NCBI GenBank assembly: GCA_044226035.1
Contig: JBGAHT010000038.1
Coordinates: 1 to 28,960, forward strand
DNA: 28,960 nt
Origin: Pseudoluteimonas sp044226035
GTDB taxonomy: Bacteria > Pseudomonadota > Gammaproteobacteria > Xanthomonadales > Xanthomonadaceae
Direction of reading: 5' to 3'
A model generated the notes under the pieces. That model did not search any database. It worked only from the letters and a program-made list of their open reading frames with translations, and had not been told where the DNA came from. The translations under genes were made by a program, and so were the position numbers. Each line of letters starts with the position of its first letter. The first letter of the stretch is position 1. This document shows positions 6,284 through 18,167 of the stretch, piece by piece.

Positions 6284-6597
6284 CCGCAGGTCACCGCCAG
6301 GATCGTGCCGTGCTCGTCCACGCGCAGGTTGAGCCGGCTGTCGCTGTATTCCATCGTCACCATCATCCCCGGCTTGAGCACGCGCACCGAATCCGCGCCG
6401 GTCGCGGCCTTGGCCTGGGCGACGACCTCGTCGCTGGCGACCTGGCCGACGTAGCGCTGGCCCGGATCGGCCTGGCATTGCGCGAGGCGCGGCGGGAACG
6501 GCTTCGAGGGTTTCGCGTTCGGCGGCATCGGGGTGCAGGCGGTGCTGGTGGCGAAAAGGACGATCGCTGCGGCGGTGGACAGGAACGGGCGTTGCAT
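6280..6597 (-). CDS. Peptidase inhibitor I78 family protein
   Basis: The gene encodes 105 residues. An N-terminal export signal ends at TSTAC (Cys21), which may be a lipidation site, although the residue at -3 is atypical. The mature domain shows the potato-inhibitor-I-like I78 pattern: ASDEVVAQAKAATGADSVRV, then KPGMMVTMEYSDSRLNLRVDEHGTI, then VTCG. Cys41 and Cys104 are placed for a disulfide. Members such as AFLEI (the Aspergillus elastase inhibitor) inhibit serine proteases. In Xanthomonadales they are usually periplasmic. It is the first gene of the minus-strand unit leading to the lipoprotein, RNase and barstar. Confidence 0.88.
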   Translation of the reverse strand: MQRPFLSTAAAIVLFATSTACTPMPPNAKPSKPFPPRLAQCQADPGQRYVGQVASDEVVAQAKAATGADSVRVLKPGMMVTMEYSDSRLNLRVDEHGTILAVTCG

Positions 6598-6712
6598 GGT
6601 GTTTCCCGGACTGCGGGGACGGTCGCACTGTAGCCGCGACCGGCGCCGCAGGGAACGGATCCGGCCGCGCCCATTCAGGACATCGCCGGAAAGCGCCGTT
6701 ATCCTGCGGCCG
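6598..6712. promoter_or_regulatory. Divergent intergenic region
   Basis: These 115 bases separate the I78-RNase-barstar operon (minus) from the L,D-transpeptidase gene (plus), so promoters for both directions should lie here. I could not pick out convincing -35/-10 boxes; the region is GC-rich with no obvious dyad. The assignment rests on gene orientation alone. Confidence 0.35.
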
Positions 6713-7519
6713 ATGCGTCCCTTTCACTTCGCCTTCACGCTGATCGCCGCGCTCGCGGTCGGCGGCTGCAGCGGTCCGCAACCGCGCCCGAGCATCGCCC
6801 GCGCGACCACCGTGCCGGCGCCGCGGCCCGATCCGCGGGCGGCGACGCTGGCGCAAGTGCAGCGGCTCGCGCCCGAGGCCGATCCGGGCGTGCTCGCGCT
6901 GGCGCTGGCCGCGCGCGATTGCGCGGTGCAGGCCGGCGAAGTCGGCGCCGACGCGAAACTCGCGGTGATCGATTACTCGCTGCCGTCGACGCAGCGCCGG
7001 TTGTGGGTGTTCGACCTCGCCAGCGGCCGGCTGCTGCAGCGCGAATACGTCGCCCACGGCCAGGGCAGCGGCGACAACCTCGCGCGCCGCTTCTCCAACC
7101 GCGACGGCAGCCACGCCACCAGCCTGGGCCTGTACCGCACCGCGGAAACCTACGACGGCGACAACGGCTATTCGCTGCGCATGGACGGGCTCGATCCCGG
7201 CTTCAACGACAACGCGCGCGGCCGCGCCATCGTCATGCACGGCGCGTGGTACGTGGATCCCGACCTTGCCGCGCGCCAGGGCCGGCTCGGCCGCAGCCAG
7301 GGCTGCCCGGCGTTGCGCCAGCAGGTCGCGCGGGTGGTGATCGACGAACTCAAGCAGCGCCAGCTGCTGTTCGCCTACGCCGACGACGCGCAATGGCTGC
7401 AGGGCGCGAAGTCCTTCGCCTGCGACGGACGCAGCGCGCGGCAGATCCTCGTCGCGGCGCGCAACCCGCGCGTGCCCGGCGGCGGTAGCGGCATCGCGAC
7501 CGCGACCGCGGCGCCGTAA
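6713..7519 (+). CDS. Murein L,D-transpeptidase-like lipoprotein
   Basis: The gene encodes 268 residues. The lipobox AVGGC places the lipidated cysteine at residue 19, giving a periplasmic, membrane-attached protein. After a Pro-rich linker, residues about 80-250 form a YkuD_2-type catalytic domain: AVIDYSLPSTQRRLWVFDL, then HGQGSGDN, then SLGLYRTAETY, with the active site at His176 (MHGAWYV) and Cys198 (GRSQGCPAL). This family is annotated as murein L,D-transpeptidase catalytic domain protein; the cysteine attacks peptidoglycan stem peptides to make 3-3 cross-links or to trim them. A very short C-terminal Gly/Ala/Thr tail follows. ATG 6713 is supported by the immediate signal sequence. No partner genes are adjacent. 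Confidence 0.88.
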   Translation: MRPFHFAFTLIAALAVGGCSGPQPRPSIARATTVPAPRPDPRAATLAQVQRLAPEADPGVLALALAARDCAVQAGEVGADAKLAVIDYSLPSTQRRLWVFDLASGRLLQREYVAHGQGSGDNLARRFSNRDGSHATSLGLYRTAETYDGDNGYSLRMDGLDPGFNDNARGRAIVMHGAWYVDPDLAARQGRLGRSQGCPALRQQVARVVIDELKQRQLLFAYADDAQWLQGAKSFACDGRSARQILVAARNPRVPGGGSGIATATAAP

Positions 7520-7589
7520 GCCTCGCCGCCATCGCGGTCGGCGTCCCGCGCTAGGATGCGGGAACCGCGTTGCGGAAAGGGGAATCTCG

Positions 7590-9479
7590 ATGGCGCGTTT
7601 CGCGTGGGCATTCGCCCTGTTGCTGGCGACGGCGGGAATACGCGCGCAAGCGCAAGCGCCGGCGGCGGTGGCCGACGCCGACTATCCGGGCACGATTTCG
7701 CTGCAGGTGGACGCCAGCGACATCGACCGCCGCATCCAGCGCGTGCGCGAACGCATCCCGGTGCGTCCGGGCGCGCTGACCTTGTGGTACCCGAAGTGGA
7801 TTCCCGGCAACCATTCCCCGACCGGCCCGATCAACCAGCTCGCGGGCCTGGTCGTGCGCGGCAACGGCGCGCGCATCGCGTGGCGGCGCGACGACGCGGA
7901 CATGTATGCGTTCCACCTCGAGGTGCCGCCGGGGGTGGCCGCGATCGACGCCGAATTCCAGTACCTCTCGCCGACCGCGAGGGACCAGGGCCGGGTCGCG
8001 ATGACGCCGGACATGCTCGACCTGCAATGGCACCGCGTGCTGCTGTATCCGGCCGGTTTCGACACCAGCCGGATCCGGATCGAACCCGCGCTCACCGTGC
8101 CGGGCGGCTGGCAGGCGGCGAGCGCGCTGGACGTCGCTGCGCGCGAAGGCGACACGCTGCGCTACGCGCCGGTGTCGGTCACCACGCTGGTGGATTCGCC
8201 GGTGTACGCCGGGCGCAACTACAGGCGCATCGCGCTGGATGCGGATGCGAAGCGGCCGGTGTTCCTCGACGCCTTCGCCGACGACCCGCAACAGCTCGCG
8301 ATCACCCCGGCGATGCTCGATGCGCACCGCGCGCTGGTGCGGCAGGCCGACCGCGTGTTCGGGCCGCGGCCGTTCGCGCACTACGACTTCCTGCTCGCGC
8401 TGTCGGACACCTTCAGCAACATCGGCCTCGAACACCGGCAGTCGAGCGAGAACGGCACGCCGCCGGGCTACCTGCTCGGCGAGGCGCCGTTCGCCAACAA
8501 CACCCTGCTCTCGCACGAGTACGCGCATGCGTGGAACGGCAAGTTCCGGCGTCCGGTAATGCTGTGGACGCCGCACTACAACACGCCGATGCGCAACGAA
8601 CTGCTGTGGCTGTACGAGGGCCAGACCGAGTACTGGTCGATCGTGCTCGCCGCCCGCGCCGGCCTGCTGGCGCCGCAGCAGGCGCGCGAAATGCTCGCCG
8701 ACCTCGCCGCGACCCAGGCCCAGCGCCGCGGCCACGACTGGCGCAGCCTGCAGGACACGGTGTACGAGGGCATCGTCGAGTTCAACGACGCGCCGCAGGC
8801 CTGGGAAAGCTGGCAGCGGGCCTACGACTTCTACGCCGAGGGCGCGCTGCTGTGGCTGGACGTGGACACCCGCATCCGCGAACTGTCGTCGAACCGGCGT
8901 TCGCTGGACGATTTCGCGCGTGCGTTCTTCGGCGGCGCGAAGGATGCGGAAACCGTTTCGACCTACGACTTCGACGACATCGTCGCGGCGCTGGAGGCGG
9001 TGCAGCCCGGCGGCTGGGGCGACTGGCTGCGCACGCGGCTGGACGGCGACGAGCCGCTGCTCGACGGCATCGCGCGCGGCGGCTGGAACATCGCCTACGA
9101 CGCGACCCCCAACCTCGCGGTCGAGGATGCGGAAGGCGCGGACGACTACGACGATTTCCGCTATTCGCTGGGCTTGAAGATCGCGAGGGACGGCGGCTCG
9201 ATCAGCGAAGTGGTCTGGGACAGCCCCGCGTTCGCCGCCGGGCTCGCGCGCGACGTGGTCGTGGTCGCGGTGGACGGCGAGGCCTACGACGCGAAGCGCC
9301 TCGCGCACGCGATTTCGGCCGCGCAGGCGCAACCCAAGCCGATCGAGCTGCTCGTGCGCCAGGGCGAGCGTTACCGCACCGCGCGGATCGACTACCGCGG
9401 CGGCCTGCGCGCGCCGCACCTGGTCCGCGATACGGGCAAGCCGGACTTGCTCGGCGACATCCTGTCGGCGCGGAAGTAA
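7590..9479 (+). CDS. M61 family metallopeptidase (glycyl aminopeptidase type) with PDZ domain
   Basis: The gene encodes 629 residues. An N-terminal signal peptide (ARFAWAFALLLATAGIRAQA) directs export. An all-beta N-terminal domain (about 30-200) contains WYPKWIPGNHSPTGPINQLAG, characteristic of M61. The gluzincin active site is HEYAHAWNG with zinc ligands His309 and His313 and catalytic Glu310; the downstream ELLWLYEGQTEYWS supplies the third ligand (EGQTEY). A C-terminal PDZ-like domain (about 515-600) includes SPAFAAGLARDVVVVAVDGE. The family prototype is the Sphingomonas glycyl aminopeptidase. The enzyme probably trims N-terminal residues of peptides in the periplasm. A purine-rich RBS (GGAAAGGGGAA) precedes ATG 7590. 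Confidence 0.93.
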   Translation: MARFAWAFALLLATAGIRAQAQAPAAVADADYPGTISLQVDASDIDRRIQRVRERIPVRPGALTLWYPKWIPGNHSPTGPINQLAGLVVRGNGARIAWRRDDADMYAFHLEVPPGVAAIDAEFQYLSPTARDQGRVAMTPDMLDLQWHRVLLYPAGFDTSRIRIEPALTVPGGWQAASALDVAAREGDTLRYAPVSVTTLVDSPVYAGRNYRRIALDADAKRPVFLDAFADDPQQLAITPAMLDAHRALVRQADRVFGPRPFAHYDFLLALSDTFSNIGLEHRQSSENGTPPGYLLGEAPFANNTLLSHEYAHAWNGKFRRPVMLWTPHYNTPMRNELLWLYEGQTEYWSIVLAARAGLLAPQQAREMLADLAATQAQRRGHDWRSLQDTVYEGIVEFNDAPQAWESWQRAYDFYAEGALLWLDVDTRIRELSSNRRSLDDFARAFFGGAKDAETVSTYDFDDIVAALEAVQPGGWGDWLRTRLDGDEPLLDGIARGGWNIAYDATPNLAVEDAEGADDYDDFRYSLGLKIARDGGSISEVVWDSPAFAAGLARDVVVVAVDGEAYDAKRLAHAISAAQAQPKPIELLVRQGERYRTARIDYRGGLRAPHLVRDTGKPDLLGDILSARK

Positions 9480-9480
9480 C

Positions 9481-9531
9481 GTCGAGCCTGCTCGACTTCC
9501 GGTGCTTCGGGCGGAGCAAGCTCCGCTCGAC
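9481..9531. terminator. Two inverted repeats between convergent genes
   Basis: Two perfect short hairpins lie back to back in the 71-base gap between the convergent peptidase and oxidoreductase genes. The first is GTCGAGC-CT-GCTCGAC (9481-9496). The second is GCGGAGC-AA-GCTCCGC (9511-9526), followed by another GCTCGAC copy (9525-9531) that can pair with the first arm. The loops are only two bases and there is no T-run. The arrangement suggests a bidirectional terminator or a REP-like palindromic unit. Confidence 0.5.
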
Positions 9532-9550
9532 CAGGCACATCCGCGGCTGT

Positions 9551-12500
9551 TCAGGCCGCGCGCACCACCCGCAGCGGGTTGTTCCACTCGGCGAGCAGTT
9601 CCGCCTCGCGCGTTTTCGCGGCGAGCAGGTTCGCGTGCTTGACGTGGCCGTAGCCGCGGATCTGCTCGGGCACGCTGGCGATCTCGGCCGCGAGCCCGAC
9701 GTTGCCGGCATCGAGCGCATCGAGCAGGCCGCCGACGGTGTTTTCGTACTCGCCGATCAGCGCGCGCTCGCCCTTGCGTTCTTCGGTGTAGCCGAACACG
9801 TCGAGCGCGCCGCCGCGCAGGCCGCGCAGTTTCGCCAGCAACTTGAACGCGGTGAACACCCACGGGCCGTATTCGCGCTTGACCAGTTCGCCCTTCGCGT
9901 TCTTCTTCGCCAGCAGCGGCGGCGCGAGGTGGAAGTGCAGCTTGTAGTCGCCTTCGAACTGCTGCTCCAGCCGGCGGCGGAACTCGCCGCTGGTGTACAG
10001 CCGCGCGACCTCGTATTCGTCCTTGTACGCCATCAGCTTGAAGAAATAGCGGGCCACCGCCTCGGACAGGTCGGTGCTGCCCGGCGCCTTCGCGGCCTCG
10101 GCCGCGCGCACCTTCGCGACGAAGTCCGCGTAGCGCCTCGCGTAGGCCGCGTCCTGGTAGTCGGCGAGGAAGGCGACGCGGCGCGCGACGAGTTCGTCCA
10201 GCGAACGCGACAGGCGTTCGTCGTCCAGCGGCAGGAACGCGACTTCGCCGGCGTTCGCGGCCGGCACGTGGCGCAGTTCGTCCTCGTCGCGCAATCCCGA
10301 TTGCGGGCTGAGGCCCGATTCGTGCGCCTCGTTCGCGGTCGCGCCGAGCATCGCGAGTTCGTGCGGGGTGGCTTCGGCTTGGGTCGGCGCGTTGCGGATC
10401 GCGCCGGCGGCCTCGGCCACCGCGTTCGCGTCGATCGCCGCGAGCCGGCCCCAGGCGAACGCGGTCTTGTTCATCTCCACCGCCGCGCCGTTCAATTCGA
10501 TCGCGCGCATCAGCGCCTCGAACGAGATCGGCACCAGCCCCTGCTGCCAGGCGTGGCCGAGCATGAACAGGTTGGCGGCGATCGCGTCGCCCATCAGCGC
10601 GGTCGCGAGCCGGGTCGCGTCGACTTCGTGCAATGAAGCGTTCGCGCTGTCGCCGAGCGCGGTGCGCACCGCCTCGACGATGTCGGCGGCGGGGAATTCC
10701 AGGTCCGGGCGCGTGGTGAAGGTGCCCGGCATCGCCTCGTAGGTGTTGATCACCACCGCGGTGCGGCCGCTTCGGATCTTGGACAGCGCCCAGTAGTCGT
10801 TGACCACGACCATGTCGCAGCCGAGCACGAGGTCGGCTTCGCCCGCGGCCACGCGCACCGCGTGGATGTCGTCGGGCGCGCGCGCGATGCGCACGTGCGT
10901 GGTCACCGCGCCGCCCTTCTGCGCGAGGCCGGTCTGGTCGAGCACGGTCGCGCCGCGGCCCTCGAGGTGGCCGGCCATGCCGAGCAGGGCGCCGATCGTG
11001 ACGACGCCGGTACCGCCGACGCCGGTGATGAGGATGTTCCAGGGCTGCGCCAGGTCGGTCTTGAACGCGGGCGCGGGAAGATTCGCGAGCCGGTCCGCCG
11101 CGCTCGCTTTCTTGCCCTTGCGCGGCGCGCCGCCGTGCACGGTGACGAAGCTGGGGCAGAAGCCTTCGACGCAGGAATAGTCCTTGTTGCAGTTGGACTG
11201 GTCGATCTCGCGCTTGCGCCCGAACTCGGTGTCCTTGGGCAGCACGCTGACGCAGAACGATTTCTTGCCGCAGTCGCCGCAGCCCTCGCACACCAGCGTG
11301 TTGACGAACACGCGCTTCTGCGGATCGACCATCTTGCCGCGCTTGCGCCGGCGGCGTTTTTCCGTCGCGCAGGTCTGGTCGTAGATCAGGATCGAGGTGC
11401 CTTTCACCTCGCGCAGCTGCTTCTGCACGGCATCGAGCTCGCGGCGGTCGTGGAAGCTCACGCCGTCGGGGAAGATCGAGGGATCGTTCCACTTGCCGAT
11501 GTCGTCGCTGACCAGGGCGATCGCCTGCACGCCCTCGGCGCGCATCTGCCGCGCGATCTGCGGCACGGTCAACGTGCCGTCCACCGGCTGGCCGCCGGTC
11601 ATCGCCACCGCGTCGTTGTAGAGGATCTTGTAGGTGATGTTGACGCCGGCGGCGATCGCCTGGCGGATCGCCAGCGAGCCGCTGTGGAAGTAGGTGCCGT
11701 CGCCGAGGTTCTGGAACACGTGCGGCGTGTCGGTGAACGCGGCCTGCCCGGCCCAGGTCACGCCTTCGCCGCCCATGTGGGTGAAGGTGTCGGTGTCGCG
11801 GTTCATCCACGTCACCATGTAGTGGCAGCCGATGCCGGCCTGCGCGCGCGAACCCTCGGGCACCACGGTCGAGGTGTTGTGCGGGCAGCCCGAGCAGTAG
11901 TGCGGCACGCGCGGGAAGTTGGCGCGCGGCAGCGCGAGCTCGGCTTCCTTGGCGGTGAGGAAGGCGAGCTGCGCGGCGATGCGTTCGCTCTGGTGGAAGC
12001 GCGACAGGCGCGCGGCGATCACCCGCGCGATCCGCGCCGGGGTGAGTTCGTTGGTGCTCGGCAGGATCCACTCGCCGGCCTCGTCGTACTTGCCGACGAT
12101 GGAAGGACGGTGGCCGTCGAAGTTGTAGAACTGCTCCTTCATCTGGCTTTCGATGAAGGCGTGCTTCTCCTCGACGACGACGATGTCCTCGAGCCCGCGC
12201 GCGAAATTCGCGATCCCGACCGGCTCCAGCGGCCAGGTCATGCCGACCTTGTACACGCGGATGCCGAGGTCGCGGCAGGCGGCCTCGTCCAGCCCGAGCA
12301 CTTCCAGCGCCTGCAGCACGTCGAGGTAGCTCTTGCCGGTGGTGACGATGCCCAGCCGCGCGTTCGTCGAATCCAGCACGATCCGGTCGAGCTTGTTCGC
12401 CCGCGCGAACGCCTGCGCGGCCTTCACCGCGTAGCGGTGCAGGCGCATCTCCTGGTCCAGCGGCGGATCCGGCCAGCGGATGTTGAGCCCGCCCGGCGGC

Positions 12501-13246
12501 ATCTCGAAATCGGCCGGCGTCGCGATTTCGATCGCGAACGGATCCACTTCCACCGACGCGGAGGATTCCACCGTCTCGGCGATCGTCTTGAAGCCGACCC
12601 AGCGCCCGGTGTAGCGGCTCATCGCCCAGCCGAGCACGCCCATGTCGAGGATGTCCTGCACGCCGGCCGGGTTCAGCACCGGCATCATCGCGCTGACGAA
12701 TTCGTGTTCGCTGCCGTGCGGCAGGGTCGAGCTGCGGCAGGCGTGGTCGTCGGCCGCGAGCGCGAGCACGCCGCCGTGCTTCGAGGTGCCGGCCGCGTTC
12801 GCGTGCTTGAACACGTCGCCGCAGCGGTCCACGCCCGGGCCCTTGCCGTACCACATGCCGAACACGCCGTCGTGCTTCGCGCCCGGGAACAGGCCGGCCT
12901 GCTGCGTGCCCCAGACCATGGTCGCGCCGAGGTCCTCGTTCAAGCCGGGCTGGAAGCGCACCTTCGCCGCCTCGAGCTGCTTCTTCGCCCGCCACAGCTC
13001 CAGGTCGAAGCCGCCCAGCGGCGAACCGCGGTAGCCGCTGACGAAGCCGGCGGTGTCGAGCCCGGCGCGTTCGTCGCGCAGCTTCTGCATCATCGGCAGC
13101 CGCACCAGCGCCTGCACGCCGCTGAGGTAGATGCGCCCGGAGGTGCGCGCGTACTTGTCGGCGAGGGTGTAGTCGGGATCGACCACGCCGCGGGTCAGCG
13201 TGGCGTCGGCGGAGGCGGGCGAGGAAAGTTCGGCAGTGCTGGTCAT
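9551..13246 (-). CDS. Indolepyruvate:ferredoxin oxidoreductase family protein, single-chain
   Basis: The gene encodes 1231 residues, fusing what archaea make as separate IorA and IorB chains. The N-terminal part resembles the pyruvate-oxidoreductase and TPP-binding halves (VSGYRGSPLGGFDLEL near residue 70; HMGGEGVTWAGQ and FQNLGDGTYFHSGSLAIRQA, TPP-site type, near 475-535). A cysteine cluster near residues 650-700 (CEGCGDCGKKSFC, then CNKDYSC, FCPSF) should bind [4Fe-4S] clusters. The gamma-like domain follows (ITGVGGTGVVTIGALLGMAGH), then a C-terminal DUF6537-type domain. The enzyme oxidatively decarboxylates aryl- or branched-chain 2-oxo acids to acyl-CoA with ferredoxin as acceptor, in amino-acid catabolism. 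ATG 13246 lies just before the conserved DYTLADKYARTSGR segment. Confidence 0.95.
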   Translation of the reverse strand: MTSTAELSSPASADATLTRGVVDPDYTLADKYARTSGRIYLSGVQALVRLPMMQKLRDERAGLDTAGFVSGYRGSPLGGFDLELWRAKKQLEAAKVRFQPGLNEDLGATMVWGTQQAGLFPGAKHDGVFGMWYGKGPGVDRCGDVFKHANAAGTSKHGGVLALAADDHACRSSTLPHGSEHEFVSAMMPVLNPAGVQDILDMGVLGWAMSRYTGRWVGFKTIAETVESSASVEVDPFAIEIATPADFEMPPGGLNIRWPDPPLDQEMRLHRYAVKAAQAFARANKLDRIVLDSTNARLGIVTTGKSYLDVLQALEVLGLDEAACRDLGIRVYKVGMTWPLEPVGIANFARGLEDIVVVEEKHAFIESQMKEQFYNFDGHRPSIVGKYDEAGEWILPSTNELTPARIARVIAARLSRFHQSERIAAQLAFLTAKEAELALPRANFPRVPHYCSGCPHNTSTVVPEGSRAQAGIGCHYMVTWMNRDTDTFTHMGGEGVTWAGQAAFTDTPHVFQNLGDGTYFHSGSLAIRQAIAAGVNITYKILYNDAVAMTGGQPVDGTLTVPQIARQMRAEGVQAIALVSDDIGKWNDPSIFPDGVSFHDRRELDAVQKQLREVKGTSILIYDQTCATEKRRRRKRGKMVDPQKRVFVNTLVCEGCGDCGKKSFCVSVLPKDTEFGRKREIDQSNCNKDYSCVEGFCPSFVTVHGGAPRKGKKASAADRLANLPAPAFKTDLAQPWNILITGVGGTGVVTIGALLGMAGHLEGRGATVLDQTGLAQKGGAVTTHVRIARAPDDIHAVRVAAGEADLVLGCDMVVVNDYWALSKIRSGRTAVVINTYEAMPGTFTTRPDLEFPAADIVEAVRTALGDSANASLHEVDATRLATALMGDAIAANLFMLGHAWQQGLVPISFEALMRAIELNGAAVEMNKTAFAWGRLAAIDANAVAEAAGAIRNAPTQAEATPHELAMLGATANEAHESGLSPQSGLRDEDELRHVPAANAGEVAFLPLDDERLSRSLDELVARRVAFLADYQDAAYARRYADFVAKVRAAEAAKAPGSTDLSEAVARYFFKLMAYKDEYEVARLYTSGEFRRRLEQQFEGDYKLHFHLAPPLLAKKNAKGELVKREYGPWVFTAFKLLAKLRGLRGGALDVFGYTEERKGERALIGEYENTVGGLLDALDAGNVGLAAEIASVPEQIRGYGHVKHANLLAAKTREAELLAEWNNPLRVVRAA

Positions 13247-13413
13247 GGGGGCGGCTCGATCAGCGGCGCCCGGCGCCGCGGCGCACGGACAAGGAACGAA
13301 AAGTCTACCGTGCGTCACGTTTCGCCGCGCCCGCGTCCGGAGCGGTCGTCCAATCGCGTTACAGCTTGCGATAGGCTGCGCTGCGGCCCCCGCACCATCC
13401 AGCCAGGAGCGGC
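13247..13413. promoter_or_regulatory. Divergent intergenic region
   Basis: These 167 bases separate the oxidoreductase (minus) from the REC-EAL signalling operon (plus). Divergent promoters are expected here from gene orientation. I see no clear consensus boxes, inverted repeats or RNA structure in it. CAGGAGCGGC just before ATG 13414 contains the RBS AGGAG. Confidence 0.35.
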
Positions 13414-14607
13414 ATGACCCTCTCGACATTGCGGGTGTTGGTGGTGGAGGACCACGGCTTCCAGCGCCGGGTGGCGCTGCGCCTGCTCGCCGACTGCGGC
13501 ATCACCGACGCGCTCGAGGCCGCCGACGGCGTCTCCGCGCTGGCGGTGCTCGAACGCCAGCCGCAGCCGCCGGACGTGGTCCTGGTCGACCTCGACATGC
13601 CCGGCATGGACGGCATCGAATTCATCGGCCACGTCGCCCAGCGCCGGCTCGCGCGCGCGGTGGCGCTGGTCAGCGCGCTCGACCCCGCCCTGCTCAACAC
13701 CGTGCAGACCATGGCCCGCGCCTACGGCCTGTTCGTGCTCGGCAGCGTGGAAAAACCGCTGACCAGCGACAAGCTGCTGGCGGTGCTGGGCAAGTACGAG
13801 GAACACCAGGGCGAGGTCGGCGAGGACGAGATCGTCGAGATCAGCGCCGACGAGATCCGCGCCGCGCTCGCCGCCGGCGAGGTCCAGCCGTGGTTCCAGC
13901 CGCAGGTGGAATTCGGCAACGGCAAGGTGATCGGGGTCGAGGCGCTGGCGCGCTGGTGCCGCCGCGATGGCCGGGTGGTGCCGCCGCGGCATTTCGTGCC
14001 GGTGGCCGAACGCAGCGGACTGGCCGACGCGCTGACCGAAACCATGCTGGTCGAGGCCTGCCGCTGGAAGCGCCGCTGGGACCAGGCCGGGATGCGCCTG
14101 CGCCTGTCGGTGAACGTGTCGCCGGCGACGCTGCACGACCCGGCCGCGGCCGACCATTACCAGCGGCTGTTGCAGGAACTGGGCGTGGACCCGTCGGAAG
14201 TGGTGCTGGAGATCACCGAAAGCCTGGTGATGGCCGATGCCGCGCGCGGGCTCGGCGTGCTCGCGCGCCTGCGGCTGAAGGGCTTCGGCCTGTCCATCGA
14301 CGATTTCGGCACCGGCTATTCCTCGCTCGCGCAGCTCTCGCAGGTGCCCTTCACCGAACTCAAGATCGACCAGGGCTTCGTCGCCGGCGTGCACGCGCAA
14401 CCGCGCAAGCGCGCGGTGGTCGAGGCCAGCCTCGACCTCGCCCGCAAGCTGGGCCTGGAAACGGTCGCCGAGGGCGTGGAAACCACCGAGGACTGGCAGG
14501 TGCTCGCGGCGCTGGGCTGCGACGCGGCGCAGGGCTACCTGGTGTCGCCCGCGGTGCCGGGCGAGGAGCTCGTCGCCACCATCGGCCGCTGGCGGCGTCC
14601 CAACTGA
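13414..14607 (+). CDS. Response regulator with EAL c-di-GMP phosphodiesterase output
   Basis: The gene encodes 397 residues. Residues 5-130 form a receiver domain with acidic pocket VVEDH and phospho-acceptor Asp59 (LVDLDMPGMDG), plus the conserved lysine in VEKPL. Residues about 145-390 form an EAL domain that looks catalytically complete: the EAL signature VEALARW, NVSP, EITES, IDDFGTGYSSL, ELKIDQGFV, AEGVET and AAQGYL. Such proteins hydrolyse cyclic di-GMP to pGpG when phosphorylated, favouring motility over biofilm. It heads an operon: the hybrid histidine kinase starts 10 bases downstream, making it the obvious phosphorelay partner. An AGGAG RBS precedes ATG 13414. Confidence 0.95.
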   Translation: MTLSTLRVLVVEDHGFQRRVALRLLADCGITDALEAADGVSALAVLERQPQPPDVVLVDLDMPGMDGIEFIGHVAQRRLARAVALVSALDPALLNTVQTMARAYGLFVLGSVEKPLTSDKLLAVLGKYEEHQGEVGEDEIVEISADEIRAALAAGEVQPWFQPQVEFGNGKVIGVEALARWCRRDGRVVPPRHFVPVAERSGLADALTETMLVEACRWKRRWDQAGMRLRLSVNVSPATLHDPAAADHYQRLLQELGVDPSEVVLEITESLVMADAARGLGVLARLRLKGFGLSIDDFGTGYSSLAQLSQVPFTELKIDQGFVAGVHAQPRKRAVVEASLDLARKLGLETVAEGVETTEDWQVLAALGCDAAQGYLVSPAVPGEELVATIGRWRRPN

Positions 14608-14617
14608 GGGCGCGGGC

Positions 14618-17490
<2,873 letters not shown>

Positions 17491-17494
<4 letters not shown>

Positions 17495-18120
17495 AGACCG
17501 TGCTGGTGGCCAGTTCCAAGGGCGGCGTGGGCAAGACCACGATCGCGACCCAGCTCGCGGCGCAGTCCGCGCTGGCGGGCAGGCGCACGGTGCTGGTCGA
17601 CGCCGACCCGCAGCATTCGGCGACCCGCTGGGCCGAACGCCGCGCCGGGCTGGCGAGCGCGGTGCTGCCGGTCGACGGCACCCGCAGGAACTGGGAGAAG
17701 CACCTGCCCGACGACGCGCAGAACGTGGTGATCGACGCCCCGGCCGGGGCGATGGCCGAGCACCTCGCGCCGTTCCTGGACATCGCCGACGCGGTGGTGG
17801 TGCCGGTGCAGCCTTCGGCGCTGGACCTGGAGGCGACGGTGCCGTTCCTCGAGGCGCTGTCGAGGCATCCGCGCGTGCATCGCGGCAAGTTGCCGGTGGC
17901 GCTGGTCGGCAATCGGTTGAAGCCGCATACCAATGCGTCGCGGCAGGCGATGGAGATGCTCGAGGGCTGGCCGTATCCGCTGGTGGCGCAGTTGCGCGAC
18001 AGCCAGGCCTACGTGGTGCTCACCGGCCTCGGCCGCAGCCTGTTCGATTATCACTCGCAGCAGGTGCGCGACCACCAGGGCGACTGGCAGCCGCTGCTGA
18101 AGTGGTTGAAGCGGACTTGA
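17491..18120 (+). CDS. ParA-family ATPase, orphan
   Basis: The gene encodes 209 residues, short for the family (about 200-260). A deviant Walker A, KGGVGKTT (residues 10-17) with signature Lys10, and Walker A' DADPQHSATRW are intact; VIDAPAG is the Walker B region. ParA/MinD ATPases bind nucleoid DNA or membrane as ATP dimers and position cargo such as plasmids, chemoreceptor clusters or secretion machines. There is no helix-turn-helix N-terminus and no parB or parS nearby, so a chromosome-partition role is unlikely. Translation is coupled to the hybrid kinase (ATGA overlap, 17491-17494), tying it to the c-di-GMP signalling operon. A protein-localising, ParC/McdA-like role is a reasonable guess. 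Confidence 0.92.
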
Positions 18121-18167
18121 TGCGCCATGTGGTCGAATCGGGCGACCAAAACATTTGGGGAAACAGC

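Noticed and set aside
7551..12995. A minus-strand open frame of over 1800 codons spanning the M61 peptidase and part of the oxidoreductase gene
   Set aside because: It is antisense or out of frame to two clearly recognised genes, is Arg/Ala/His-rich low-complexity protein, and reflects high GC with few stop codons.
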